Assembly: GCA_002424575.1 (NCBI GenBank)
Contig: DIKN01000080.1
Coordinates: 1 to 31,815 of the forward strand
Source of the DNA: Acholeplasmataceae bacterium UBA5617
Lineage (GTDB): Bacteria; Bacillota_I; Bacilli_A; Acholeplasmatales; Acholeplasmataceae
Direction: 5' to 3'
Length of the DNA: 31,815 bases
The notes below the pieces were generated by a model. That model worked only from the letters and a program-made list of their open reading frames with translations, did no database searches and had not been told where the DNA came from. The position numbers were made by a program, and so were the translations under genes. Shown one piece after another: positions 7,848 through 17,900 of the stretch (positions are counted from its first letter, which is position 1; every line of letters begins with the position of its first letter).

Positions 7848-10080
7848 GTAGTGTTGTCGTTCCTTTATCAAGATGATAGATTTGATCATAGATCATGATG
7901 GGTTCGTTAAGTGCTCGATCGAGTGTGAGTGTTATCGACTCGTGTGTGACATGAACCTTGATTGTTGATCCAAAATAATGAATTGAAAATGCGTAGTTTG
8001 TCCATGTTTTTGGACATGTAGGTGCAAGTTTTAAGATGTCACCATCACTTCGTAATCCACCGAAACCGTAAACAATATTGACCCATGCGGCAGCAATCGA
8101 TGTTAAGTGTAGGCCTTCTTTTGCGTTTCGATTGTAATCATCGATATCCATCCGTGTTGCAAATCCAAAGAAATCCAATGCCTCTTGCTGATAGCCAATT
8201 TCGTTAGCCAAGATTGAATGGATAGAGGGCGATAGTGATGATTCGTGAATCGTTTTCGGTTCATAGTAGTCATAATTTGCTTTTTTCGTTTCACGGTCAA
8301 ACCGTTGATTATATAAAAACATGAACATCAGTACATCGGGTTGCTTAATCATATCATTTCGATAGATACGATCATAACTCCAATGTGCATAAAGTGGAAA
8401 ATCAGTCACAGGGATGGCATGAATGTCGATGTGGGGAAGATCGTGAAAACCTTCGTGCTGTTCATAGATTTTTGTCTTAGCATCATAAGGAATATACATC
8501 TTGTCGACTTGATCTCTCATCACATCGAGTTCATCATCTTTCACATCGAGTGACTGCATCACCTGTTGAACATGAGGTTCATGTTGATAAGTCGCATAGA
8601 CTTCAAGAAAGTATTTCATTGATTCTTTGCCCAAAAGATTGGTATACGCATTATGATTCACCATCATTTGAAACTCATCTGGACCCATGACTCCGTAATA
8701 TCCAAACTTGGTTTGATCATGATTATATTGTCCACGAGACGAGAAAAACCGCGCAATTTCAACAAGCATCTCGAAGCCGTAATGGATTAAGAAATAAATA
8801 TCTTTCGTATTCTTGACATAATGCCAAATCGCATAAGCTACTGCACTTGTGGGTTGGAATTGAAGTGATGCGTGCTGCCACAAATCACATGCTTCATCAC
8901 CATTGAGTGTCGCAATCGGATAACATGCTCCCCTGCAATCCAGTTCTTTTGCACGTCGACGTGCTTGATTGAGCGTGTTATAGCGAAACATCAGGAGATT
9001 TTTCGCTGCTTTAGGATTGGTGAATAAGTAAACGGGAAGACAGTACGTTTCTGAATCCCAAAAAGCATGACCAGAATAGGCTTCGCCGGTTAAACCTTTG
9101 GCACCTATATTGTTTTCTTCAGAAACACCTTGATAGGTATTGACCAGTTGAAAAAGACAAAACCGGATACCTTGTTGGTTGTATGGATCCCCTTCGATGG
9201 TGATATCATGTTCATTCCAGTAGGTTTGATAGAAATCACGATTCATCTTAAGTGTTTTCTCAAAAGATGCTCCTTCAAAAAGACATGCTGCTTCCTCTTT
9301 GAACTGTACTATTGTTTTGACCATCTTTTTATCGATCAATGAGACCATGTTTTTTTCAATGATGACTTCTTGATTGAGATCAAAGGATAATGTCTCAACA
9401 TTAAGACGATTTTCATATCGATAGGATGATGTATAGGGCACATTGCAGTCGAGTTGATACGCAGAAAAGACGTGCTGTCTGGTGGTTGTTTGAGCGAGTG
9501 TGTAACCACGATCATATGCTTTAACATCCCAAAAGCCTGGTTGTCCCCAATGCTTGACGTCGGTATCAAGACCGATTTCAATACGAAATTGTCCGTTGAA
9601 TTGAAGGGGTTTGATCATGATCATCTGATGTGATAACTGATAGGTTTGCATATTTAAAATGCGTTTAAATGTGATTTCAACCCAATCTTTAATGCGATAA
9701 CTTCTCGTCGATTCACCTGTTTTAAAATCGAGTGTACGCACATAATCACTGATCTGTTTGGGATCAAAAACAAAGACTTGATCATCAAATATCAAACGTG
9801 TATAAAAGATGTTGGTTGCGTTCACCATGTAATGTAGTTTGTCTGAAATGCCTTTATAATGACTTCTTCTGATATCTTTTGGTATTTCATAGATACCATT
9901 AAAATAACTTCCAATTAACGTATCTTTGGGGTATCCTTCATCAAAGAAACCACGAACTCCCATGTACTCGTTGGACAATGAAAAAAGCGATTCAGATACG
10001 ACTGCTCGTTTCTCATGAAATCCGATTTCTTTTAATTGCCAGGGATGTACTTCTAAATAACGTTGTGCAATTTTTGCCAT
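7831..10080 (-). CDS. GH65 alpha-glucoside phosphorylase (second paralogue)
   Basis: A 749-residue GH65 enzyme, the usual length for the family. SLSNEYMGVRGFFDEGY near the N-terminus is the conserved beta-sandwich motif. MGPDEFQMMVNHNAYTN carries the probable general acid E469. KQPDV (K579) and HESS (612-615) match the family's phosphate-binding segments. It differs strongly from its neighbour around the active site (EFQMMV against EYHERV; WQHASLQFQPTSAVAYA against DYNVTDVFTHRKVRTY), so the two probably cut different linkages. AAGGAG lies 6 nt before the ATG. Its stop overlaps the next gene and it follows the ATPase by 30 nt. Its exact disaccharide cannot be told from sequence alone. Confidence 0.92.
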   Translation of the reverse strand: MAKIAQRYLEVHPWQLKEIGFHEKRAVVSESLFSLSNEYMGVRGFFDEGYPKDTLIGSYFNGIYEIPKDIRRSHYKGISDKLHYMVNATNIFYTRLIFDDQVFVFDPKQISDYVRTLDFKTGESTRSYRIKDWVEITFKRILNMQTYQLSHQMIMIKPLQFNGQFRIEIGLDTDVKHWGQPGFWDVKAYDRGYTLAQTTTRQHVFSAYQLDCNVPYTSSYRYENRLNVETLSFDLNQEVIIEKNMVSLIDKKMVKTIVQFKEEAACLFEGASFEKTLKMNRDFYQTYWNEHDITIEGDPYNQQGIRFCLFQLVNTYQGVSEENNIGAKGLTGEAYSGHAFWDSETYCLPVYLFTNPKAAKNLLMFRYNTLNQARRRAKELDCRGACYPIATLNGDEACDLWQHASLQFQPTSAVAYAIWHYVKNTKDIYFLIHYGFEMLVEIARFFSSRGQYNHDQTKFGYYGVMGPDEFQMMVNHNAYTNLLGKESMKYFLEVYATYQHEPHVQQVMQSLDVKDDELDVMRDQVDKMYIPYDAKTKIYEQHEGFHDLPHIDIHAIPVTDFPLYAHWSYDRIYRNDMIKQPDVLMFMFLYNQRFDRETKKANYDYYEPKTIHESSLSPSIHSILANEIGYQQEALDFFGFATRMDIDDYNRNAKEGLHLTSIAAAWVNIVYGFGGLRSDGDILKLAPTCPKTWTNYAFSIHYFGSTIKVHVTHESITLTLDRALNEPIMIYDQIYHLDKGTTTLHVMDY

Positions 10081-10110
10081 ATAAATCTCCTTTTGTCTGA
10101 ATCGACACGA

Positions 10111-11385
10111 TCATTTGATAAAGGGATAATACGTGAGTAAATCATAACGATGCGAAAGATGCATCTGTGTACGTGCTTGTTTTAATATGACATGATCATC
10201 TTGTTCAGAAAAGATGACATCAGGATGATTGTGATCAATTTCAAATGTATAACCATAATTGATCAGTTCTTGAACGATGGGATGATCGGGGATGATGTTT
10301 GTTTTGATGCATGCAGCAACAGCTGATTGCATGTTTCGTCTGTTTTGATCAAATAGATAGATTGTGCCTTTCATATGAAGGTAACATACTTCATCAATGA
10401 CAACATCGTGGTTCACTAAAACTCTGACGGGTGTTCCATCGACATCAACATGAACTAATTTCTTAGATCCTAAGTGTTCACTGTATACATATCGTCCTTT
10501 GATACCGTCACCTTCATCAGTTATGATCACATCTTGTGGTCGAATCGCTAGATAGTGAGGAACTCGTGTTGATTGTTTGATCACGTGAAGTGTAGAGTCA
10601 GGGATATCGATCGCATAGGATCCGATATATAAGGTTTCATTTTGGTATGAAACGTTAAAAAGATTGATCTCGGGGGAGCCGATAAATTGAATGACATCGA
10701 GGCTGATGGGATCGTGGTACATTTGCATCGGTGTTCCAACTTGAATGATTTCTCCATCTTTCATCAGGACCAAGCGATCAGCAAGCGCCATCGCTTCAGT
10801 TTGATCATGGGTCACATAAATTGAAGTAATCTTCATGTCTTTTTGGAGTCGAGAAAGTTCAGCACGCATACCCGCACGCAACAGCGCATCTAAATTGGAG
10901 AGCGGTTCATCAAACAAAATCAATCGTGCCTGATCGACCAGCGCACGTGCCAATGCAACACGCTGACGTTGTCCACCTGAGAGTTGATCAGGATAACTTC
11001 CCAGTTTATTGACAAGATGGAGGATGCGAGCAACCTCTTCAACACGTTCTTTTTGTTCAACTTTTGTTAATGTTTGATTCAGAAGTCCAAAGGAGATATT
11101 TTGTTCCACTGTCAAATGAGGTAACAACGCATAGTTTTGAAAAACAAAACTGAGTTGTCGTGTTGATGGATCTTGATCGTTTTGGTAAGTCCCATTGATC
11201 CATAACTCACCTTCATTAATCTCTTCAAGACCCGCTATCATGCGAAGCATCGTCGTTTTTCCTGAACCGGATGGACCTAAAAACACCAAAAACTCGCCAT
11301 CAAAGATCTCAAGGGAAGCATCTTTAATGACCAAGACTTTTTTCTGATAGGCTTTATGAATATGTCTGAGTGAGATATTGCTCAT
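10111..11385 (-). CDS. MalK/MsmK/UgpC-type sugar ABC transporter ATPase with C-terminal extension
   Basis: A 424-residue ATPase that powers the sugar importer. It has Walker A GPSGSGKT (37-44), Q-loop Q83, signature LSGGQ (135-139), Walker B LILFDE (155-160) and H-loop H193. The C-terminal OB/TOBE-type domain of carbohydrate importers runs from about 240 to 345, including AIRPQDV. Typical members end near 360-375; this one continues for about 75 more residues with an unrecognised tail (350-424). AGGAGG is 5 nt before the ATG and the gene starts 9 nt after the permease stop. A dedicated ATPase next to its permease contrasts with many Firmicutes that share one MsmX for several importers. Confidence 0.93.
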   Translation of the reverse strand: MSNISLRHIHKAYQKKVLVIKDASLEIFDGEFLVFLGPSGSGKTTMLRMIAGLEEINEGELWINGTYQNDQDPSTRQLSFVFQNYALLPHLTVEQNISFGLLNQTLTKVEQKERVEEVARILHLVNKLGSYPDQLSGGQRQRVALARALVDQARLILFDEPLSNLDALLRAGMRAELSRLQKDMKITSIYVTHDQTEAMALADRLVLMKDGEIIQVGTPMQMYHDPISLDVIQFIGSPEINLFNVSYQNETLYIGSYAIDIPDSTLHVIKQSTRVPHYLAIRPQDVIITDEGDGIKGRYVYSEHLGSKKLVHVDVDGTPVRVLVNHDVVIDEVCYLHMKGTIYLFDQNRRNMQSAVAACIKTNIIPDHPIVQELINYGYTFEIDHNHPDVIFSEQDDHVILKQARTQMHLSHRYDLLTYYPFIK

Positions 11386-11394
11386 CCAAACCTC

Positions 11395-13443
11395 CTACTT
11401 GATTCCAGTGGTTGCCACATTGGATGTGATCCGTTTTTGGAACACAAAGAAAATGATCATCGGTGGAATCATCGTGAATAACAAGAGTGTTAAGAACTGA
11501 TCAAGAGTCATGTTGTAGGTAAACAATTCGCTATGAACTCTAAATAACTTGATCATCACAGTCCAATAATTTTGATTATTGATCATGATGTAAGGTAATA
11601 AGAAATCATTCCATGCACCTGTCACACTGAAAATAGCAACGACCATCATGACAGGTGTTGACAAAGGTGTAATGATTTTAAAGAACACTTGAAGACGAGT
11701 TGCACCTTCAAGCTCAGCCACTTCAAACAAGTCTTTGGGAAGACTATCAAAGTGCGACTTAAACAACAAAAAATTAAACGGTGATGCTCCTGCAATCAAC
11801 CAAAAAGGTAGAAGAGTGATGATTGTAGATTGAACCTGCCGGAGTGACATGCCTGTTAAAATCGCAATCCATTCATAGATCTTCATGATGTTGGCATAAA
11901 GAGGAACGAGTGCAACCGCAGGTGGAATGAGCATTGATCCTAAAATCATATAAAAGATGATGCGATGACCTTTAGGTTTTAACACAGACACCACATATGC
12001 AAGTAACCCATTAAACAAAATTGAACAGATCGCAGCTCCCAATGAAATCAATAAAGAATTGGAAACATTGCGCATGATTTCTGTTTTTTGCATGACGATA
12101 AGAAATTTACCAACATGAAATGATTGCGGTAAAAAAGTGTAGTTTTCTGGACGTTGTAAAAGTTCATTGCTTTCTTTAAATGATGTCACAAACAACCAAA
12201 CAAATGGCATTAAAACGAGCAACATCATCACGCATAGTAAGATATACATCACGTAATATCCGATACGACGCGATGCTTTCTTGTAATCTGAATAAGTTAA
12301 TATGCCTTCTTTTTTGGATTGAAACAAATTCATTTCAAAACGTTTTGTTCTCTCAAATAACCGATGAAATTGAAGAGAAATCCATGCCATAACGGATGTA
12401 ATCTTCGTGCGATTGAGGAATCGCTTCAAGTTAACAATCAGCCATTGACTCGCTTTTTTGATGGATATCATCACACGATGATCCAATCTCTTCTCATGTC
12501 TTTCGATGTGTTTTAAAAGTTCTTCTGCTGACATATAGATCTTTGTCTTCGATGCATGTTTCGATGTTTTCTTATCAAAATAAAGATAAACATAGGTAAA
12601 CCCAAGGAGAATGAGCATCGTGATCACACCAAGTGCTGCGGCTTGACCGGTGTCCTGCGTTGTATAAATTAACTTATATATCAAAAGACCAAGCGTATTC
12701 GCCGAATCATTCGTCTGTCCCATAAAAATCATCGGTTCATAAAAGATCTGAAAGACAGAAATAATCTGTATGATGAGCAAGAGCTTAACATTGGATAAAA
12801 GCACTGGTAAAGTGATGTATCTTAGTCTTTTCCACACCGACAAACCTTTGATACGAGCTGCTTCATACAGACTATTATCAATCGATTGAATCGTAGCAAG
12901 ATAGATCAGCATCGTCGCACCCGCAGACTTCCAGGTGAGTGTTAATATAATTAAAGGGATGGACAAGGTATCCTGACTCATCCATCGTGAAATGGGTAAC
13001 CCCATTTTGGCTAAAAGGATGTTGAAGAACCCATAATCGTTGGCATCCATCATGATTTTCCATGTCAATATCACGGCGATTGCTGGTACGATATTGGGCA
13101 AGTAGAAACCTACTTTGAATAGACTCTTTGTCTTGATAATTTCACTGATGACAAGTGCCAAGATAATCGGAATAAGAAATCCGATTAATAGTGAATAGAT
13201 CACATATAAAAGCGTGTTTTGAAATGCTTGGCCAAACCTTGGATCAGCAAATACACGAATGTAATTATCGAATCCATGAAATCCAAGGATTTCAAAATTA
13301 CGTGTTTTTGCGAATGAATAAATCACATTTTGAACAAGAGGTCCCCAGATAAAAAAGGTAAACAAAACAAGCGATGGGATTGCCACCACCCATGCTAAGA
13401 GGTCCTTTTTCAATTTAGGTCTAGCTTGTTTGATCATGATCAT
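11395..13443 (-). CDS. Fused MalF-MalG-type sugar ABC permease
   Basis: A 682-residue membrane protein that joins both permease halves of a CUT1 sugar importer in one chain. The first half (~1-290) begins with the MalF-type DLLAWVVAIPSLVLFTFFIWGP membrane entry and carries an EAA loop at 194-213 (EAARIKG...LP). The second (~393-682) is MalG-like, with an EAA loop at 574-593 (EVAELEG...TP). Each half has about six membrane segments. A charged, Lys/Arg-rich linker of ~100 residues (290-392) connects them and probably lies in the cytoplasm. Normally these are two genes. I see no internal ribosome site and stop that would separate them. Its ATG is 1 nt past the binding-protein stop, so translation is probably coupled; ATG at 13437 is an alternative. 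Confidence 0.92.
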   Translation of the reverse strand: MIMIKQARPKLKKDLLAWVVAIPSLVLFTFFIWGPLVQNVIYSFAKTRNFEILGFHGFDNYIRVFADPRFGQAFQNTLLYVIYSLLIGFLIPIILALVISEIIKTKSLFKVGFYLPNIVPAIAVILTWKIMMDANDYGFFNILLAKMGLPISRWMSQDTLSIPLIILTLTWKSAGATMLIYLATIQSIDNSLYEAARIKGLSVWKRLRYITLPVLLSNVKLLLIIQIISVFQIFYEPMIFMGQTNDSANTLGLLIYKLIYTTQDTGQAAALGVITMLILLGFTYVYLYFDKKTSKHASKTKIYMSAEELLKHIERHEKRLDHRVMISIKKASQWLIVNLKRFLNRTKITSVMAWISLQFHRLFERTKRFEMNLFQSKKEGILTYSDYKKASRRIGYYVMYILLCVMMLLVLMPFVWLFVTSFKESNELLQRPENYTFLPQSFHVGKFLIVMQKTEIMRNVSNSLLISLGAAICSILFNGLLAYVVSVLKPKGHRIIFYMILGSMLIPPAVALVPLYANIMKIYEWIAILTGMSLRQVQSTIITLLPFWLIAGASPFNFLLFKSHFDSLPKDLFEVAELEGATRLQVFFKIITPLSTPVMMVVAIFSVTGAWNDFLLPYIMINNQNYWTVMIKLFRVHSELFTYNMTLDQFLTLLLFTMIPPMIIFFVFQKRITSNVATTGIK

Positions 13444-13444
13444 A

Positions 13445-14845
13445 TCAATCGAGTTTCTCTCTTAAATAGGATTCAAAAAGTTCTTGTTTCGCATTCAAAG
13501 ATGATTGAACATCAAATCCTGGATTTTTTAAATTGACCACCACTTGATCCAAAAGTTCGTACATATACTGTGTATAATAGGGTTCTTCACGGCGTCTTGT
13601 AACAGGTAGTTGATCGTAAAAGTCTTTAAAATTATGAAATGATGTCACGTTGACATACTGTGCATTAAGTGATGCGATCAGTGTCACATATTCCGAATTG
13701 ACCCAAGGACGAACTTCGGGTAAAATCAGCATGTTTTTTCGTGTTGCAGTCTGTAAACCTTCCCGCATAGCGGTCTGAGATACCTCAGATGTCTCAGGTG
13801 ATCGTCCCATATACTCTAAAAATCGTATCGCACCTTCGACCGCTTCATCGGAATCATAGGCACTAAACATATAAGGGGTACCACCAAAGAGGGTATATTG
13901 TCCGCCTGGACCTGCAGGAATTGGAACAAAAGCAATCGAATTTCGATTCATACCACCCTGTGTGATCACATTTGAGATGACATCATTACCTGCGATAGCC
14001 ATTCCGATTTGACCATTACCCAAACGGGTTGCCCATTCCGAATAATTCATGTTACCGATTGGAACAAGTTCATGATCATAAAAAGATTTCAAAAAATTCA
14101 TCGCGGTGACAGCTTGAGTGCTGTTTAGATTGGCATGGATTTTTCCATCTTGTCCTTCAACTTGTAGTGATGCACCGAATGCCCAAGCATAATTGGAATA
14201 CTGCCAACCCCCATTTTTATCGACATTTAAGATGATGAGTCCATCAACTCCAGCAACATCTTTAATCGTTTGAGCGTATGAAAACAGCTCCTCCATGGTC
14301 TGTGGATATCGCTTTTCAGAGGGATTATTGACATTGACGATATCATAGATTCCATCAGAATTGTCATCTTCAACTAAACCTGCATCAAAGAAAACATCCA
14401 AATTGATGATGAGACCTAGTCCATATCCATCTCTTGGAATACCATAAAGACGGTTATCAAAGGTTAAATACTCTCTTAGAGCGGGGTCCATTTTGTCATA
14501 CCATCCAAGATCGTTCACAATATCGGTGATATCTTTAGCATGTCCACCTGAAACAATCATTTGCGGTTCTGTAAACCAAGTTTGAAAAACGGTAGGTAAT
14601 GTTTTCGAATTCGCGCGTGCATAAAAAGCCTCAACGGAATACGTAAACGGTTCACCGATGATTTCATATTCAGGATAATCTTCTTCGAAGCGAGCTTTCC
14701 ATGTATTAAACATTTGAACATCATCTGTGTTTGCTGATTCTGGCCACATCCCGATGACAACTTCAATTTTTCCACTGGGTTTGCATGCAACAAACATCAT
14801 CATGCTGATGAGCATCATGAATAAAATTCCAACTTTTCTTTTCAT
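13445..14845 (-). CDS. Extracellular sugar-binding lipoprotein of the ABC importer
   Basis: A 466-residue family-1 (MalE-like) solute-binding protein. The signal peptide ends in a lipobox FVAC with Cys21, so it is membrane-anchored, as expected in a cell with a single membrane. The body has the usual MalE-type pattern: WF.EPQM....GHAKDIT near 90-110, a LYGIPRDGYGLGLIINLD stretch, and the GQIGMAIAGN.... GTPYMFSAY segment. It captures oligosaccharides and hands them to the fused permease just downstream. GAGGAG lies 6 nt before the ATG. It is the first gene of the seven-gene operon. A perfect inverted repeat sits directly before its ribosome site. The ligand is inferred to be an alpha-gluco-oligosaccharide from the GH65 neighbours. 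Confidence 0.93.
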   Translation of the reverse strand: MKRKVGILFMMLISMMMFVACKPSGKIEVVIGMWPESANTDDVQMFNTWKARFEEDYPEYEIIGEPFTYSVEAFYARANSKTLPTVFQTWFTEPQMIVSGGHAKDITDIVNDLGWYDKMDPALREYLTFDNRLYGIPRDGYGLGLIINLDVFFDAGLVEDDNSDGIYDIVNVNNPSEKRYPQTMEELFSYAQTIKDVAGVDGLIILNVDKNGGWQYSNYAWAFGASLQVEGQDGKIHANLNSTQAVTAMNFLKSFYDHELVPIGNMNYSEWATRLGNGQIGMAIAGNDVISNVITQGGMNRNSIAFVPIPAGPGGQYTLFGGTPYMFSAYDSDEAVEGAIRFLEYMGRSPETSEVSQTAMREGLQTATRKNMLILPEVRPWVNSEYVTLIASLNAQYVNVTSFHNFKDFYDQLPVTRRREEPYYTQYMYELLDQVVVNLKNPGFDVQSSLNAKQELFESYLREKLD

Positions 14846-14856
14846 AGTCTTCTCCT

Positions 14857-14896
14857 CATGTTTTTATTGTACACCGCATCATGCAATAAAAACATG
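14857..14896 (-). promoter_or_regulatory. Perfect 13-bp inverted repeat and possible promoter before the sugar operon
   Basis: CATGTTTTTATTG (14857-14869) and CAATAAAAACATG (14884-14896) are exact reverse complements separated by 14 nt. A possible minus-strand -10 box TACAAT lies at 14866-14871, inside one arm, with no convincing -35. The repeat ends at the GAGGAG ribosome site of the binding-protein gene. It could be an operator or an RNA hairpin that hides the ribosome site. The T-rich arm also serves as the tail of the upstream terminator. Confidence 0.5.
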
Positions 14897-14931
14897 CGAT
14901 TTCTCCCCCTCCTAAAGGAAGAGGAGAAATC
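14886..14931 (-). terminator. Intrinsic terminator between the modular lipoprotein and the sugar operon
   Basis: On the minus-strand RNA a 15-bp stem (14917-14931 with 14898-14912, two G-U pairs) closes a UUUA loop. After a 5-nt gap (GCATG) comes TTTTTATT. The stem is strong but the T-run is slightly offset, so some read-through into the sugar operon is possible. Confidence 0.7.
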
Positions 14932-14945
14932 ACCTTATGTTTTAT

Positions 14946-17900
14946 TTATATAGCCGGTTGATCCACAAACAAGCGCATTTGATGACCATAAACATTGACC
15001 GATACACTCAGATTGTCGATAAGTACACCGCCATTGTTGATATGGAAACCTAATACTTGTAAACCGTTGGGATTCGCAACATAATCTGCAAGGTTGATGG
15101 TTACTCTCATGTAATCGTTACCCATCGAGGTGACAACACCATCTGTGATGAGTGTACTCCAGTTCACGATGTTTCCATCACCGAGTTCAAGTCTAAATGA
15201 GTCTGCATTATTACCTGTCGCAAGTTTCACATCAAAACTTAAGAAGTTAGCACCTGCAACCTTGGGTGATCCAAAACGAACGGTTGCATAACCTGTGGTG
15301 ACCAAATTGATCTGTCCATTATTCACGAGTGCCCATTCGCCCCACCAATATTTATTGCCATCATTGGTTGGCGTTGCTGCAAAGTCTTCTTCGAGCAATG
15401 GATATTGCCCTTTATTGGCATCATTCCATTGGAAGGATAGATTATCAATATAGAAAATCGCACCATCGTTGGCTTCAATACCGAATTCGTCAGAATAGGG
15501 GAATCCTGATAATAAAGCATCGATAATGACATGTCCAGTCGATCCTACAGCGGGTAGGGTGATGGGATTACCATCTAAACCGATCAATTCAGTGTTCCAC
15601 TTATGTGTACCACCCACATTGATTCCAAGATTGCCAACAACTTCAACTTTAAGATCAAATGCAATATATCTTGGTTTTGCCATTACACCGGTATGGTATT
15701 GTACATAACCTGAAGTCGCATCAAGTTTGAGCATGATGTTTCCTGCAACATCAACAAAAGATGATGCAGAACCATAGTTATTTGCCCAATACTGTGATGT
15801 ACCTAACTTACCATTTGCATCGCCTGGCGTAATGCCATCCCATGTACCCCAAACGAGTTCATGATCAAAATAAGGATAATCGTTATACCATGCGAGATTG
15901 TCAAGGAGATAGATTTCACCGTTGCTTGCATGGAAACCGATCGTATCTGTGAATGCTAAACCGGATGCTACCCAGTCAATCACGTAATGATGCCATTGTC
16001 CATCTGCAATGACATGCATTGGTGCGCCATTTTCTAAAATCAATTGTCCATCTTTTGCCCATAAAGGAGCTCCTGTAGGACCTACTCTGAAGGATACAAG
16101 TGAGCCTGATGTCTCAATCTTTAAATCAAAACCTAAATAACGACCAGTACCCTTAATGCCTGTATGATATTGTGCATATCCTGTGCCATCTAGACGCAAT
16201 GCCTTGTTGGTTTCACTGTCTTGTACGATGGTCGTTGGTGAATCATAAACATTCGCCCACCATTGGTTATCGCTTGTTTGACCTTGAGCACTGCCTAATG
16301 TTAAACCTTCAAAATTTGCCCACATGAAATAAGATTCTGGATTTCTGCTGGTGATTGAATTCGCAAAGAAAATCGCATCAAAACTGATTGATGAACCCGT
16401 ATAATAAATTTCAAAACCAGCAAAATCGGTTGTATAACCTGGTGTTAATGTTAAATCGATGATCATGTATGTCCAATCACCATCGACATAAGGATACGCA
16501 GATAAATCTTCAGGAATTGATGGTAATCCAAGGCCTGCTTGCCATTGGTTTGCATAAACAACTGAACTAGCTTGATCATTATACGTGAGTTGTGTCATCC
16601 GTAAGTTGTTTAGGTTTGCACCATTGTTGAGTTTATATTTGAGGACTAAATAACGATATTGATGTTGATTTGCCTTTTGTGTTGAATGAACCTTATAGCT
16701 GACAAAATCACCACCGGTTGAATCTAAGGTCATAGCTCCTCCACCAATAGTAGATGCTTGTAACCCTGAATAAGAAATCAAGTAACTAAATCCGTTATCG
16801 ATTGCAACAGGATTATCTGCTGTCCAGTTGGGGAGTGCACCAATCGTTTGACGATTGAAGTTATCATAAATCAAGGGATGAGCCAAATCTAATAGCGGAT
16901 ACTCAACCGCTTCATAATCACCGAGATAAGTTAAGAAGGATTGTGAGATTGCGACTGAAACATCTCCGTTATTGATTAATTTGTAACCGGAAACGATTTC
17001 GGTTCCTTCATAGAATTCTGCAAAGGGGATCGTGACATTGAGCCAACCACTACCGATACTTTCTGGTAGATCGATAATATCTGCAAACCCAACAGGTGTG
17101 CCCACAGTACCGTTTGAGAATACAGGAGCAATCGCTAAATCCGTAAGATCCAATACACCAGGACTATCTTGACGCATGCGAAGCACGAGGTGTGTATTGG
17201 CGATATTCGCATCACCATCGATGTATTCACCGTAGAATCCTCCAGCTTGAATGCTGACATAAGAGCCAATCGTTGAACCTACTGTACCGCTCCAATAATC
17301 ACGGTTTTGTGAATAATCACTACCTTCATAGGGATATATGGGGTTAGGAACTTTCGAATAATAAGCATCTTTAATTTCTAAGATACCACTACCCGTTGTT
17401 GATGTGTTCATCAAGTGGAATCCAACCATCACTCCGGTAGCTGACACGTTAGAGTATCCGGATTTACCCACATATTCTTTGCCATCCAACGTATCGGTAA
17501 TGCTGATGACGTAGTTATGCCACGTTTCATCGAGTTCACGCACATTGTTTTCAAGATCGGGATCTAATGTTTCAACAAAGGGTACCACGAGGACTTCATG
17601 ATTATCATCCAATCTAAAACCGATGGCTAAATCTTCAACGGATGCTCCTGCGAAACCACGAATACGAAGCACGAGATATTGGAAAGCTGGTGCTGAACCG
17701 TTTTGACTACCCGCTTGTTTCCATAATGCACCATCTGGTGTGTTACCGATACCCCGTGAATATCCTACACGAATAAAGGGTTGATCGATTGCGATGGATG
17801 CTTGACTGATGATTTCAGATGTTAATTGACCAGATGTGAAATCATTGATCATTTGATCAAAATCCGCATTAAAAATACGACCAGCATACGTTGGTGAATT

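Noticed and set aside
11395..13443. The long permease frame as two separate overlapping genes
   Set aside because: The frame is continuous through a ~100-residue linker and I see no internal stop and no clear ribosome site before the second half.
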